From the NCBI GenBank assembly GCA_023362775.1, contig JALMGJ010000003.1, positions 175,560,774-175,624,773 of the forward strand: a stretch of 64,000 nt of DNA, written 5' to 3'. Of the stretch, positions 12,301 through 21,625 are shown one piece after another; within the stretch, counting starts at the first letter, position 1; each line of letters begins with the position of its first letter. Origin of the DNA: Charina bottae (taxonomy: Eukaryota; Chordata; Lepidosauria; Squamata; Charinaidae). Position numbers and translations under genes: made by a program. A model generated the notes under the pieces. That model did not search any database. It saw nothing but the letters and a program-made list of their open reading frames with translations, and was not told the DNA's origin.

Positions 12301-15300
12301 ATTTTTAAAACTGTACATTAAAACAGTATAGAAGTATGTACTACTTACACATAGATTTCTTCCAGATGATTTACCAGTTCTGCGTATTCCTTTCGTAGAA
12401 GCCAAGGAGCACTAGAACATAATGAATATGCCAGTTTTTATTGAACACATTTCCTAAACCATTTCCTATTTATGTATCATGAAAATTGCAAGTTATTAAT
12501 AAGTATAATTATTACATAAACATATATGCTCCCCAATACATTCTACACTTAACAGAATAAAATACAGAATAAAAACACTCCCACATCTAGCCTCACCTTA
12601 GCATGAATCAGTGGTTCTCAACTTCAGCAACTCTAAGATGTGTGGACTTCATTTCACAGAATTGGTGGCTGGGAAATTCTGGCAGTTGAAGTCTACATAT
12701 CTTAAAGTTGCTGAAGTTGAGAACCACTTGGAAAGGCTCTGAGAAGACAGCGTAAGTTTCCAAGGACAGTGTTCCGAAGGGAGCCACGTGGAGGAAGAGT
12801 TCGCCGGAGAAGCTGGGTCCAGAAAGGACTCAGCAAAGGCAGCAAGGTGCTTCTGCGGCTGGGCAAAAAAGTAGAAAGATAGGTGTGGGGAACTGGGAGA
12901 GGAGGCAGCTGGGTGAACGAATGCGGGCTGGGGAGGCTGGAGCTTGCTATGGTGGCTTCACACAGCATGGGCATGTGGCTGACATGGCGCGGGCAGGTGG
13001 CTGGCGCGGTGCGGGTGGGTGGCGTAGGCATGTGGCTTGGCTTGGCATGGGCAGGTGACTGGCGCGGCCTGGGCGCGGGTGGGTGAGTGGCTGGGGTGGG
13101 CGGACGGTGGCTTGGCTTGGCATGGGTGGGTGGCTGACGCAGGCAGGTGGGTGGCAGGGCACTGCGCGGGTGGTGCTGGTGGTTTCACGTGGCGCAGCTG
13201 GGCTTTCCACCCTGCAAGGCAGAGTGCAGGGCTTTCAAAAGGGCAGAGATGGGCGGGGAGATAGGTGGGTGGGGGGAATTGAAGCACCCCCGCAGTCATA
13301 AATGTGGGCGGACTGCCAAGCACCTGAATTTTGATCATGTGTGCAACAGTCATAATTTTGGGCACAGGTCATAAGTCCATTTTTTCAGCGCTGTCATAAT
13401 TTTGAATGGTTGCTGAACGAATGGTCGTTAAGTGAAGACTACCTGTATAGTTAGAGTTGTGTATTACTAAAATGATATATTCCTGGAAAGCATGTACTTA
13501 CTTAAGTTGATAAATAGGTGGTGCTGAAGTTGGATATTCAGGAGGCAGAATCACCTGCAAGATTTTAATAGTCAACCAGCACTAGTATCTTCCTTAAAAA
13601 ATAGCTGGGAAAAATATCCATAAGATAAATTTTGAAATACTTTAACATTATAAAAATACACAAAAGAGATATAGTCTTAGACTACATGGTCCTCTACACT
13701 AAAGAAAGTGCAACTTGCTTTTGTATAAATAGGCACAGATCTAAGTGTTCATCACCTTCCTTAATATCAGCAAGATGGTGCTCCAACAGCATAAAGGAGA
13801 TTTAATTCTCCCCCTTCCCAATTCTCTGGAGCACTGTATGCACAACTAGCAATTTTTAAAAGAATGAACTATACCCAACATTAAAATTGTTTTAGGGGAA
13901 AAAATAAAAACCTATAAAGAAAAACATCAATACCCTATACTCTAACACTGTTCACTTTCAAACTATACCCCTAATTATATAACTACAAACCTACCTGTAA
14001 ATTGAGAGTCCACTTTGGCTGTGCTGAGCAATCACTAATCTTAATGCAAAAAATTTTCTCATCTTCATCAACAGTGCACCATTCATCACCATATATAGCT
14101 GACAGAACTTCAATTTCTTCTGTCTGGCAAAAATGATGTTATATTTTTTAATTAGTTTAAATTATTTTACAATGGACCGTACCATTCACAAATCGAAATA
14201 ACATACTGCAGTTGAGGTATGAAATACACACTTTGATATAAGTATCTAAACATACTGTTATGTTCAAATGTTCATTTATCCAAAATAGGAATGAGTTATA
14301 GCTGACAGAGGATGGAAATAAATATATCTCTAGAAACTCAGATCCACACTGCGGTATTTGCAGTGGAAGAGTAAAAAGATAAAGCTCAGATATATAATTT
14401 GCTTTTATTACAGATATAAAAAAGCTCTAAAAATAAAGATCAGCTACAGCAGGATCTAGCAATCCAGCCATATTTGTATCAGACCCAGAATTTAAATACT
14501 TGATGAACATCAATTCCAAATACTAAGTAAGAAGAATATGCACATTTTAACAAACAGTGGTTTTCACTTCCTGTTGTGCGTGATTTATCATGTCATCCAA
14601 GCACCAAGTATCATCTATTTCTGTTTTCTAGAAGACAGTGCATGTCATAGCTTAAAGGTTTCAGCAACAATAAAGCATGTTTGATCAGAAGAGCCTTGTG
14701 TGATGGAGTATAACAGTGTGCTCTTGTTAACTACGCTTTTTAACTTAGCATGTCATGGAACACAGCCAGTAATTCCCAAGACTGGGTATGAAGTTTCCAG
14801 AACTCATACAAAGGCCTAGCCTATCTCACGGTATAGCCACTAAAACAAACCACAATTTTAATCATACTGCACCAATCTTGATCCCTACCTACCATTCAAC
14901 AAAATAAAGCAGTAGGCCCTTGTTGAGAAGTCCAGGAGCATTAAGAAATAGCCCTATGTTAAGACAGTGCTCTTCATAAAAATTTGGAACTTAGAGGTCT
15001 AAAAAAGCTAGTGAGATATTAGCTTCATAGTTAAGGTAACTTAGCTACATGTGCACAGGTTAGATGTTTACCCCATATATAACTGTTCCTGGAGATTGCA
15101 AGTCAACAGTCAGGACTGAGCTGTAAGGATTAAAGCAGATATCATAAAATGGGAAGGGGCAATTTAAGCCAACTAATGTAATTTCCTTAATCCAAATTAA
15201 AGTTTTTCAGACAGATGGCTGTCTCACCTCTGCCTGAACACATTTAATGAAGAGGAATCTACGACCTACCTGAGTCACTGGTTTCGCTGTCAAAATGCTC

Positions 15301-17987
15301 TTACTGTTAAGATTTTTTTTCTAACATTCAGTTGGAATCTGCCCTCCTGTAACTTAAATCAATTATTCTGTATCCTCCTTTCAAGTATTTGAAGAGGGCT
15401 GACATGTCCCCCGTATGAAGATACTGAAGTGGTGGATGGCTTCTGCCTTTCAGGATCAATATCAACAGTAAAGAAACCAGCAGTCAAGAAATAAGCTTCA
15501 GATAAACACTTGGTAGAGAAGCCATGAAGGCTTTGGAAAAGATATTCAGATGCTGTGATTTATCTATACCTATAAAGATCAGAATCAGGCAGGCAATGAT
15601 TTTCCCTGTGTCACTCTATGGAAGTGAAAGTTGGACTTTGAAGAAGCAGGATAGGAAGAGTATTGATGCTTTTGAAATTTGGTGTTGGAGAAGACTCCTA
15701 GGAATACCACGGATAGCTAAGAAAACAAAAAAGTAGGTCATCAAAAAAGTAAATCCAGAATTCTTCCTTGAGGCACAAATGAGCAGGCTCAAATTATCAT
15801 ACTTTGGACATATTATGTGAAGACCTAGCCCTCTTGAGAAGTCTAAAATGCTGGGAAAGATGTAAGGAAAGAGGACAACCAGCTACAAGGTGGATGGATT
15901 CAATTACTCATAGAGCTATGTCTATGAAGGTTCTCAGTCATCCAGGTGGAATTGTCTGTAGCTTGAATCATGTCAACTGGATTTCTATTTTCTCAGTGGA
16001 AACGTTTCGCTCCTTATCCAAGGAGCTTCTTCAGTCTGAGCAAAGTTGGTAAGGGAATCCTAAATATGTTTCTAGGTAGCTGTGTGACCTTACACCTGGG
16101 GTCATGGTTATATTGAGATGTTATTTTAAGTCCTTTTATTATCTAAAGGAGGATCGTTAAGATCACCATGCTGCTGTTGAGCTTGTGAAATGGTCTTAAT
16201 CTTCCTAGGCACAGAAGACAGCCGGGAGAAAGATGGGAGAAAGATTGTGCCTGAGGCCCCCACCTCTATTCAAGGAAGGATTTTCCAAGTTGGCATAAAT
16301 GGATTCCTTGACCCCTCTCTCAAACCACCTATCTTCTCTGTCTAAAATGTGAACATTAATGTCCTCAAATGAGTGTCCTTTTTCCTTTAAATGAAGATAA
16401 ACTGCTGACTCTGGTCCTGTGGTGTTACTTCTCCTGTGTTGGGCCATCCTCCTCTGAACTCTACATTGGAGAAACCAAACAACTTTTGTACAGGAGTAAA
16501 TATAAGAAATAAGACATAGAGGAAAGAATTGCTATAGCAGCACAGGTAACAAAATATTACACCTTGGATAGGATTTTTTTCTTCATGGAACGTTTATACT
16601 GTGTATCCATGTGTTTATGTTATCAATTCCTCCAAAAACAGTTCATGACTACGCCACAGTCACACAAAGAATTCACAAGTTGAATAACTTTACAGATTCC
16701 ATACATTCAATGGATTACCTATGTTTAATAAGGATAGATGTGTTGACAACTACAAGCAATGATAGTTATATAGACCTTCCATGTTCAAAGACAGTGTACC
16801 TCACAGCACGGGAAGCATGTGCCTGTTGCTTCAACTCCCCACTTACGAACTTCCTAGAAGCCTTATATCTGATTACTGAGTGGCCACCTGGTCGCCGGAT
16901 GTTTCTAATGTAGGAACGCTGACCACTCCGCGAGGGGCCTCGATGCACCCCACATGCGTTAAGCACACAGTCATCTTCTTATTTAACTTATATGCAGAGT
17001 ACATCATGAGAAAGGCCGGGCTGGATGAATCACAAGCTGGAGTTAAGATCGCCGGGAGAAATATCAACAACCTCAGATATGCAGACGATACCACCCTAAT
17101 GGCAGAAAGTGAAGAGCAACTAAAGAGCCTCTTGATGAGGGTGAAAGAGGAGAGTGCAAAAGCTGGCTTGAAACTCAACATTAAAAAAACCCCAGATCAT
17201 GGCATCTGGTCCCATCACTTCCTGGCAAATAGAAGGGGAAGAAATGGAAGCAGTGACAGATTTTATTTTCTTGGGCTCCAAGATCACCGCAGACGGTGAC
17301 TGCAGCCATGAAATTAAAAGACGCTTGCTCCTTGGGAGGAAAGCTATGGCAAACCTAGACAGCATATTAAAAAGCAGAGACATCACCTTGCCGACAAAGG
17401 TCCGTATAGTTAAAGCTATGGTTTTTCCAGTAGTAATGTATGGCTGTGAGAGTTGGACCATAAGGAAGGCTGAGCGCCGAAGAATTGATGCTTTCGAGCT
17501 GTGGTGCTGGAGAAGACTCTTGAGAGTCCCTTGGACTGCAAGGAGGTCAAACCAGTCAATCCTAAAGGAAATCAACCCTGACTGCTCATTGGAAGGACAG
17601 ATGCTGAAGCTGAAGCTGAAATACTTTGGCCACCTAATGCGAAGAGAGGACTCACTGGAAAAGACCCTGATGCTGGGAAAGACTGAAGGCAAAAGGAGAA
17701 GGGGACGGCAGAGGATGAGATGGTTAGATAGCATCACCGATGTAATGAACATGAATTTGAGTAAACTCCGAGAGACAGTGGAGGACAGGAAGGCCTGGCG
17801 TGCTATGGTCCATGAGGTCACGAAGAGTCGGACACGACTAAACGACTGAACAACAACAACATCTTCCCAGAACCAACCCCCTCGCCTGTTGGCAGAAACC
17901 CAACCACCCACCCGGCTTTCCTGTCACACGGAACCGAGCACTGCTCACTTGTTTCTGCGTTGTTTCCGGGTCACTCACCGACGCCAT
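255..17987 (-). CDS. IMPACT: IMPACT, RWD-domain translational regulator (exons 1-8, 3' part outside window)
   Basis: Eight exons with GT-AG borders and consistent phases give 222 codons plus 2 nt of a protein usually about 320 residues long. The N-terminal RWD domain (about residues 14-113) carries the family hallmarks EEIEVLSAIYGDEW and LPPEYP...PPIYQL. Exon 7 begins the C-terminal Impact/UPF0029 domain (PITDRRSTFQAHLAPVV). In known vertebrates IMPACT binds GCN1 in the cytosol, competes with the kinase GCN2 and so dampens the amino-acid starvation response; this is family knowledge. Divergent pairing with OSBPL1A matches the arrangement at human 18q11. The start is the ATG at 17987 in a good Kozak context (G at -3 and +4). 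The introns are filled with transposons, including a 3.3-kb hAT-type element occupying most of intron 4. Confidence 0.95.
329..1752. other. IMPACT intron 7, 3' part: no feature seen
   Basis: AT-rich unique-looking DNA with short chance ORFs only. Confidence 0.6.
1761..2018. mobile_element. hAT-type MITE, family A copy 1
   Basis: 258 bp with inverted ends CAGGGCTTTCCAAA and TTTGGAAAGCTCTG and a perfect 8-bp TSD ccttagtt (1753-1760, 2019-2026). The core is CpG rich and holds internal inverted pieces of GCGCTTCCGGGTT and GTGTGTCGCC. No transposase. Confidence 0.93.
2686..4391 (+). mobile_element. BovB (RTE) LINE, 5'-truncated, long intact RT frame
   Basis: An open frame from 2722 to 4386 (554 codons) carries reverse transcriptase motifs: PIPKKGSTKECSNYRTVAL, FIDYSKAFDCVD, VRQGCILSPYLFNLY and the catalytic RYADD, then the RTE C-terminal region. 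The endonuclease is missing, so the copy is 5'-truncated at 2686. The 3' end GAAACGACTGAAC...AACAACAA is typical of BovB. A 10-bp TSD, aattgcctag, is found at 2676-2685 and 4392-4401. An extra CVD triplet follows FDCVD (9-nt tandem duplication around 3328-3345). It lies antisense in IMPACT intron 7. Confidence 0.93.
4404..4681. mobile_element. hAT-type MITE, family A copy 2
   Basis: 278 bp with the family ends and an 8-bp TSD gcctagtg (4396-4403, 4682-4689). The TSD overlaps the BovB target duplication, so two unrelated elements used the same few bases. Confidence 0.93.
4690..6556. other. IMPACT intron 7, 5' part: no feature seen
   Basis: AT-rich, no repeat or coding signal recognised. Intron 6 (6652-7608) is also empty. 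Confidence 0.55.
6557..6651 (-). CDS. IMPACT: IMPACT exon 7 (Impact/UPF0029 domain start)
   Basis: 95 bp; encodes DDELPPIYHGTPITDRRSTF and following residues, very close to the mammalian protein. Acceptor TTTTCAG, donor GTTAGT. Confidence 0.95.
7609..7737 (-). CDS. IMPACT: IMPACT exon 6 (acidic linker)
   Basis: 129 bp encoding an acidic linker (GPDNKKITEETDVDYEEE...). The acceptor reads CAGTAG, so either AG could be used. Choosing the first would add one valine and extend the exon to 7740. The donor is GTAAAA. Confidence 0.9.
7931..7960. repeat. (CTAT)n/(CTAC)n microsatellite
   Basis: Perfect tetranucleotide runs in IMPACT intron 5. Confidence 0.85.
8053..8119 (+). repeat. LINE-tail hairpin with (AAAT)n
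   Basis: CCCCATCTCTCCG/TTGGGGGAGATGGG forms a hairpin and is followed by (TAAA)n. Similar hairpin-plus-tetranucleotide tails occur at 54793-54880 and 57151-57245 and end the L2 at 19676. Confidence 0.55.
8396..8481 (-). CDS. IMPACT: IMPACT exon 5
   Basis: 86 bp; encodes QNLGESILYLWVEKIREVL, the last helix of the RWD domain. Acceptor TTTCAG, donor GTAATG. Confidence 0.95.
8884..12229. mobile_element. 3.3-kb GC-rich hAT-type element with nested palindromes
   Basis: Ends CAAGGGTCGG and CCGACCCTTG are exact inverted repeats and are flanked by a perfect 8-bp TSD tactatac (8876-8883, 12230-12237), the signature of hAT transposition. The interior is very GC and CpG rich. Outer palindrome arms are about 9025-10354 and 10600-11905; each arm is itself a palindrome (9627-9819 with 9917-10109, and the equivalent at about 10843-11035 with 11130-11325). 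Several long open frames exist on both strands, as expected in GC-rich DNA, but none looks like a transposase. It lies in IMPACT intron 4. Confidence 0.9.
12004..12155. repeat. Subterminal tandem array (CCAAT + GC box)
   Basis: Four copies of a unit of about 40 bp, CCTTCCACGCGATTGG then CCCGCCCCCAAACCCCGCC, each with an inverted CCAAT box (ATTGG) and GC box. Single or multiple copies also lie near 8966, 59907 and 61497 in the same element family. Confidence 0.85.
12349..12411 (-). CDS. IMPACT: IMPACT exon 4
   Basis: 63 bp, encodes NAPWL...LVNHLEEIYV across the borders. Acceptor TTCTAG, donor GTAAGT, phases match exons 3 and 5. Confidence 0.93.
12609..12729. mobile_element. Foldback MITE, related ends
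   Basis: Arms CAGTGGTTCTCAACTTCAGC (12609) and its reverse complement ending at about 12729 enclose a degenerate body similar to the 50233 element. No clear TSD. Confidence 0.6.
12730..13446. repeat. G-rich minisatellite-like block with transposon-type right end
   Basis: About 12880-13280 is a strand-asymmetric G-rich stretch built of imperfect GGCATGGGCAGGTGGCTGGC units. Its right end (13380-13446, ... GTCGTTAAGTGAAGACTACC) is shared with the element at 40181. It occupies most of IMPACT intron 3. Confidence 0.55.
13502..13554 (-). CDS. IMPACT: IMPACT exon 3
   Basis: 53 bp, phase 0 to 2, acceptor CTTGCAG and donor GTAAGT. Encodes VILPPEYPTSAPPIYQL, the conserved proline-rich RWD segment. 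Confidence 0.95.
13995..14123 (-). CDS. IMPACT: IMPACT exon 2 (RWD domain start)
   Basis: 43 whole codons between TTTGCCAG and CAG|GTAGGT. It carries the AIYGDEW motif of RWD domains and ends in PKWTLNLQ. Confidence 0.95.
14124..15195. other. IMPACT intron 1, 3' part: no feature seen
   Basis: AT-rich unique-looking DNA. Confidence 0.5.
15196..15425 (+). mobile_element. CR1-type LINE 3' region
   Basis: Old copy of the amniote CR1 tail (CAGACAGATGGCTGTCTCACC, ... TCTTACTGTTAAGA, TTGGAATCTGCCCTCCTGTA), no coding left. Confidence 0.55.
15425..15917 (+). mobile_element. Degenerate RTE-like LINE, RT C-terminal fragment
   Basis: Encodes MIFPVSLYGSESWTLKKQ and IDAFEIWCWRRLLGIP, followed after a stop codon by LKLSYFGHIM and MLGKM. 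These match the C-terminal part of the BovB/RTE protein but with much more divergence than the two BovB copies. It abuts the Penelope-like element. Confidence 0.75.
15923..16495 (-). mobile_element. Penelope-like element, GIY-YIG end and 3' region, with local inversion
   Basis: On the minus strand 16447-16205 encodes MAQHRRSNTTGPESAVYLHL then KEKGHSFEDINVHIL, REDRWFERGVKESIY and PSLNRGGGLRH, the C-terminal GIY-YIG endonuclease of vertebrate Penelope-like elements. The preceding LYIGETKQLLYR piece is present but on the plus strand at 16459-16494, so the 5' part is inverted at an AGGAGG/CCTCCT junction. 15923-16080 is the 3' tail shared with copies at 31957 and 62394. Confidence 0.85.
16500..16975. 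other. Uncharacterised block upstream of BovB
   Basis: 16600-16975 shifts to balanced composition with CpGs (CACTCCGCGAGGGGCCTCG). It may be an unrecognised old repeat; no coding signal. Confidence 0.35.
16979..17860 (+). mobile_element. BovB LINE fragment, frameshifted
   Basis: The same family as the copy at 2686, starting at LFNLYAEYIM and containing RYADDTTLMAE. One frameshift near 17188 (KKT / MASGPITSW) separates two frames, so it cannot be active. The 3' end is GAAGAGTCGGACACGACTAA followed by (AAC)n. A 7-bp catcttc at 16972-16978 and 17860-17866 is the likely TSD. It ends under 100 bp from IMPACT exon 1. Confidence 0.9.
17949..17987 (-). CDS. IMPACT: IMPACT exon 1 (13 codons)
   Basis: Encodes MASVSDPETTQKQ and ends at a CAA|GTGAGC donor. 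The closing QKQ followed in exon 2 by TEEIE aligns with the QRQ-NEEIE junction of mammalian IMPACT, which favours this donor over an earlier GTGAGT after the third codon. Confidence 0.85.
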
Positions 17988-18279
17988 TCCGCCGAGGAGA
18001 GGCGGGGCTCATCGTCCTATGGAACCCCAGAGATCCTTGGAACGATTTGCCGGACGAGTTGAGTAAGCACTCCACGCATGCGCAGTGCTGCGATTGAAGC
18101 TCTTCGCCTCCTCCCGTTTTCCAGCTCGGGAAACCCCTAAGAGCAAAGCGGAGGTGACGAGGGCGCGGGGAAGCTTCCAAGACGCTTTGGGTTCGTCGGG
18201 CGCGGGGCTGAGGATTGTGAGAAAGGGTCTGGATTCGTAAAACGCGGTCGGCTAGTTGGTGGCATAGGGTGGGGTCCAT
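17971..18279 (-). other. Upstream reading frame overlapping the IMPACT start
   Basis: A second frame with ATGs at 18279 and 18012 runs through the 5' leader, crosses the IMPACT ATG out of frame and stops at 17971. If the leader includes at least the 18012 ATG, this is a 13-codon overlapping uORF; if it starts further up, up to 102 codons. The peptide looks random, so any role would be in translation control. Confidence 0.4.
17988..18250 (-). promoter_or_regulatory. IMPACT promoter / 5' UTR region
   Basis: A GC- and CpG-richer stretch directly upstream of the IMPACT start codon, without a TATA box. It holds CGCATGCGCA at 18075-18084, a good match to the NRF1 palindrome. CpG-rich, TATA-less and NRF1-containing is typical of housekeeping bidirectional promoters. 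The exact transcription start is not visible. Confidence 0.65.
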
Positions 18280-18541
18280 GGTTCAGTTAATCATGGATGA
18301 CGTGCGATGCGATGGGCGTAAGAAGGTAAATGTAGTTTGCTGGGCAAGAATATGGAAGCGGGTTTGCAGTTGGCTTGAGCAAGTAGAGAATATAATGGGA
18401 ACACAAGAATTAAAAAAATGCCGAATGGAGAGGACACACTTTCTAGAATCAGTTAGGGAAGCCTTTCTAGAAAAACATGATTTTGAATTGCAAAGCACTC
18501 TTAGCGCAGACAGTACAGAACTAATAGACCAAACCGCGTGA
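18278..18541 (+). CDS. Unidentified small ORF divergent from IMPACT
   Basis: An 87-codon ORF starting near the IMPACT promoter in the opposite direction. An internal ATG at 18296 (A at -3, G at +4) has the better Kozak context and would give an 81-residue product, MDDVRCDGRKK to SADSTELIDQTA. The composition is basic and helix-like (WARIWKRVCSWLEQVE; LESVREAFLEKHDFEL), with no cysteine pattern, signal peptide or family I recognise. A polyadenylation signal AATAAA lies at 18551-18556, just after the stop. It may be a small gene, the first exon of a divergent non-coding transcript, or chance. Confidence 0.3.
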   Translation: MVQLIMDDVRCDGRKKVNVVCWARIWKRVCSWLEQVENIMGTQELKKCRMERTHFLESVREAFLEKHDFELQSTLSADSTELIDQTA

Positions 18542-18556
18542 AAAGGAATTAATAAA

Positions 18557-19379
18557 CTGATATACCCCGATTCTAAACGTATGGTTTTTTTAAACTTACG
18601 TATTGCAGTTACTTATTATCAGGCACCCTACGCAGTTTACAGGCAGTGAAAACAGGCTTAAATAAAAATGCAATGCATATTATTATAAAAATAAGCCACT
18701 AGGATCCTTCCTATAGGGCTGTTTGTGGTAATGGTTGAAGGAGAGCCGCTCCCCGGGACACACGATCAGTTCTATGGTTCCCCAGAATAGTTGGTGATTA
18801 TGAGGGCAGGGACACTAAGCAGGTCAGAGTAAGTCCCAGTGGATCAGCAGAATATACAAGTACTGGTTTCTTTTGTTTTCTTTTTATTTCACGTTTCAAG
18901 GGGCATTAGGTTTTCATTTGCTTTCACTAAAAATCAAGGTATAACATTTTATAATGTATTTGTTTTTTAAAAATCTATTTATTTCACTGCAGTGAAATAA
19001 ATGGTGCAACTTTTAAAATGTGCAAAGTAGAAACAAACATCTTTAAGCTCTGTAATAAAACCAGAAGTAAAAGTAGCAAACCACATGTCTGTGTGTGCGC
19101 CTGTGTGCACATGATTTCATAAATATTTAACACTGAGAAGTCACATGTCTGTGTGAATGAAAACAACTTGCCTGATGATGTAAGGCTTAAGTGATATTCT
19201 TGGCAATGGTGAATGGTACAGACACTTCCTCTGTTGTTATGGAATTAACCATATAATAAGCAAATCTGATGTACTGTAGCCGCTGAGAACAGTTTCCCAC
19301 ATTCAAATTAACCATGAAACTCACCCATACTGCCAGGGCCCCAGGCTAGATGGCAAAGCCAAGTTTTTAATGCCTTGTG
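18557..19379. other. Intergenic IMPACT-OSBPL1A: no feature seen
   Basis: AT-rich. The interval 20251-21400 is similar and holds nothing recognisable. Confidence 0.5.
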
Positions 19380-19628
19380 AAAGGCCAGCAGGGTTGGGGC
19401 AAGTCTAATCTCAGGGGGGATGATATTCCAAGGGGTGGGCACCAGAGCAGAAAAGGCTCTTCTCTTCCTGGGTCCCGCCAGATGGAACTCTAGCAGATGG
19501 GACCCGGAGCATGCCTTGCATTCCTGCCAGGTCTAACAGGATGGGTAGACACCAGTGGAGAGAGACGGTCCTGTACGTAACCTGGCCCCCAGCCATGAAG
19601 GGCTTTAAAGGTAACTAGCAGCACCTGG
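19380..19628 (+). repeat. Interspersed repeat
   Basis: A GC-richer block (AAGGGGTGGGCACCAGAGCA, TTCCTGGGTCCCGCCAGATG) of a type I recognise as widespread in squamate genomes, probably a LINE 3' region; the family is not certain. Confidence 0.4.
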
Positions 19629-19684
19629 AATAATAATAATAATAATAATAATAATTATTATTATTATTATTATTATTATTATTT
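19629..19684. repeat. (AAT)n(ATT)n palindromic microsatellite
   Basis: About nine AAT units run straight into about ten ATT units, so the two halves are reverse complements and can form an AT-only hairpin or cruciform. Confidence 0.9.
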
Positions 19685-20250
19685 ATTCGACTTTTATCAC
19701 CGCACCATCTCCCCCAAAGGGGACTCTTTAGCCCATAGAATTTAAAATGTCATGGAGGTTGAATTGCATCTGGAAGCATACTAGTAGCCAGTGCAGCTCG
19801 TGGAGCAGAAGTGTCACATGTACCCGAACAACCGGCACCCATAACGGCCTGTGCAGCTGCATTTTGCACCAGCTGAAGCTTTCGAATACTCCTCAGGGAC
19901 AGTCCCATGTAGAGCGCATTGCAGTAATCCAATAGGGAGGTGAGTAAGGCATGAGTGACTGAGCAGGGCTTCCTGATCCAGGAACAGGCACAACTGGTAC
20001 ACAACACAAAGCTGTGCAAAGGCCCTCCTGGGCACAGCTGCCACCCACTCTTCAAGCAGGAGCTGTGAATGCAGGAGGACCCCCAGATCGCACACAGGGA
20101 TCTGTCTGGGGCAGTGCAACCCCATCCAGAACAAGAGGAGGAAGGTCCCCAGAAAAAATAACACTATTTCTGGGGATTGCAGGGGCAGCTCTGTGAGACC
20201 AAAGGGAATGCCTTTAAGATTAGGCTTTTTTTCCTGCACGTGATCAGAGC
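19676..20250 (-). mobile_element. L2/CR1-type LINE, RT C-terminal and 3' end
   Basis: On the minus strand it encodes LGVLLHSQLLLEEWVAAVPR, YCNALYMGLSLRSIRKLQLV and QNAAAQAVMGAG, the C-terminal RT region of L2-like LINEs. The 3' end shows a short CCCC/GGGG hairpin followed by an AAT tail. Confidence 0.75.
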
Positions 20251-21539
20251 CAAGAGCAAACAGTAGATAAGAGAAAATGTATGTGTTGCAAAAGCTTGAT
20301 TTTATCAGCTACTGAGCCAGCAATAAGTATAAAGATACAATAAACAATATAAGTAAGATGGGCTTGATTTGGGGTTAAGAGAGAAGGTTAACATAAAAGG
20401 CAATATGAAACACACAACTTAAACAGGTTGTTTCATCGGTCTGCCGTGCACAACTATTTTTGTTCAATATTTATAGACCTATGTTCAAAGATGCAAGGCA
20501 TAGTCCTTTTAGTTCCGCAGTGTGGAATCTGGCTCTTAAAAGTTGGTTGGACCCCACTTCCTATCAGCCCGTTATTCTGTCCAAATTGTCAGCGATCTTT
20601 GAAATTGTAGTTTAACCAAAGGTTGCCATTATTTTAATTATTTCAGTTAAAACTTATTAAAACCCTCTATAAATCGTTTTTAATGATACAAATCAAACAG
20701 CACTTATTAAAAACACAATTTATATGCATTACTTTTTTATGCATTTTAATTTGTAAATACTTGCCACAGATTAAATATGGCCTTCACAAGATATGCTAGT
20801 CTAGGCTTGAACAATTTTTCCTGACCTACTTTGCAGGACTATCTAATGAAAAATTAAAATTACTTTGTTTCAACATCCTGACACGTGATTGTATGACAAA
20901 GTAATGCATTCCTGCTTCACCTGGATCTTAGCCGTATCATGGAATTGTTGCAAAATTATCCTTCTGTAGTTAAGGGAAGGTATAAGGAAATCTCAACGTT
21001 TGGCAGAGGAATGCCAGTGCAGAAACTACACAGACGAGTTATGAACAAAGTTATGCAATAAAATTTCAATTTATTTCTAACCACGCAGCAACTTCGTCCC
21101 CCATAAAGCTTTGTAAGAAAGACCCATTAAACATTTATTAGTGATGTATTATCATTCATTGTTATACTGTTCCATTTTTAACACTGTTGTATTCTTTTCA
21201 GTAAATTATTCCCATCAATTTTTATTTGTTTTAGGGAACCAGAAAGCGACTTTTAGGGAGACGAAGGCATCACATATATCCTTACATTAAAAACAAGCCA
21301 TTTTTAATGCTATTTGTATCTCAAGCATCTTGATCTTAAAGAGATTGGCAGAATCCAAACAGAATACTGAACTGTTAAGGATTCTGCTTAGGGAAATTCG
21401 GCCCCCAGCGAGAAAGTTGGTGGTTTCCCCGGAAAAGTTGGGCAACGGGGAATTACCTTGCACGGCTCGCCGCCAGATGGAGCTTGGCGCTTGCCGTATC
21501 CTCTGACGGCTCCCTTCGGAGGGCCGGGGAAGGAGTGGC

Positions 21540-21625
21540 CGGGAATCCTCCGGCGCAAATCCACACGCTGTCACGTGCAGCGGAGGGTAAACTATAAAAG
21601 CCCAGGAGGGGCGGGACAAAGGGGA
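21540..21625 (+). promoter_or_regulatory. OSBPL1A long-isoform promoter
   Basis: A GC-rich island (about 21400-21900) contains TATAAAAG at 21593-21600 and an E-box CACGTG at 21572-21577. A transcription start is expected about 30 bp downstream of the TATA box. It lies upstream of, and in the same direction as, the OSBPL1A coding exons. Confidence 0.6.

Noticed and set aside
8983..12321. Long open frames of 200-370 codons on both strands between 8983 and 12321 as genes
   Set aside because: They arise from the CpG-rich palindromic transposon, appear on both strands as mirror copies, have low-complexity Pro/Arg/Gly/Ala composition and no known domain.
17971..17981. Earlier IMPACT exon 1 donor (MAS|GTGAGT)
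   Set aside because: The downstream CAA|GTGAGC donor keeps the QKQ residues that align with mammalian QRQ and also stays in frame.
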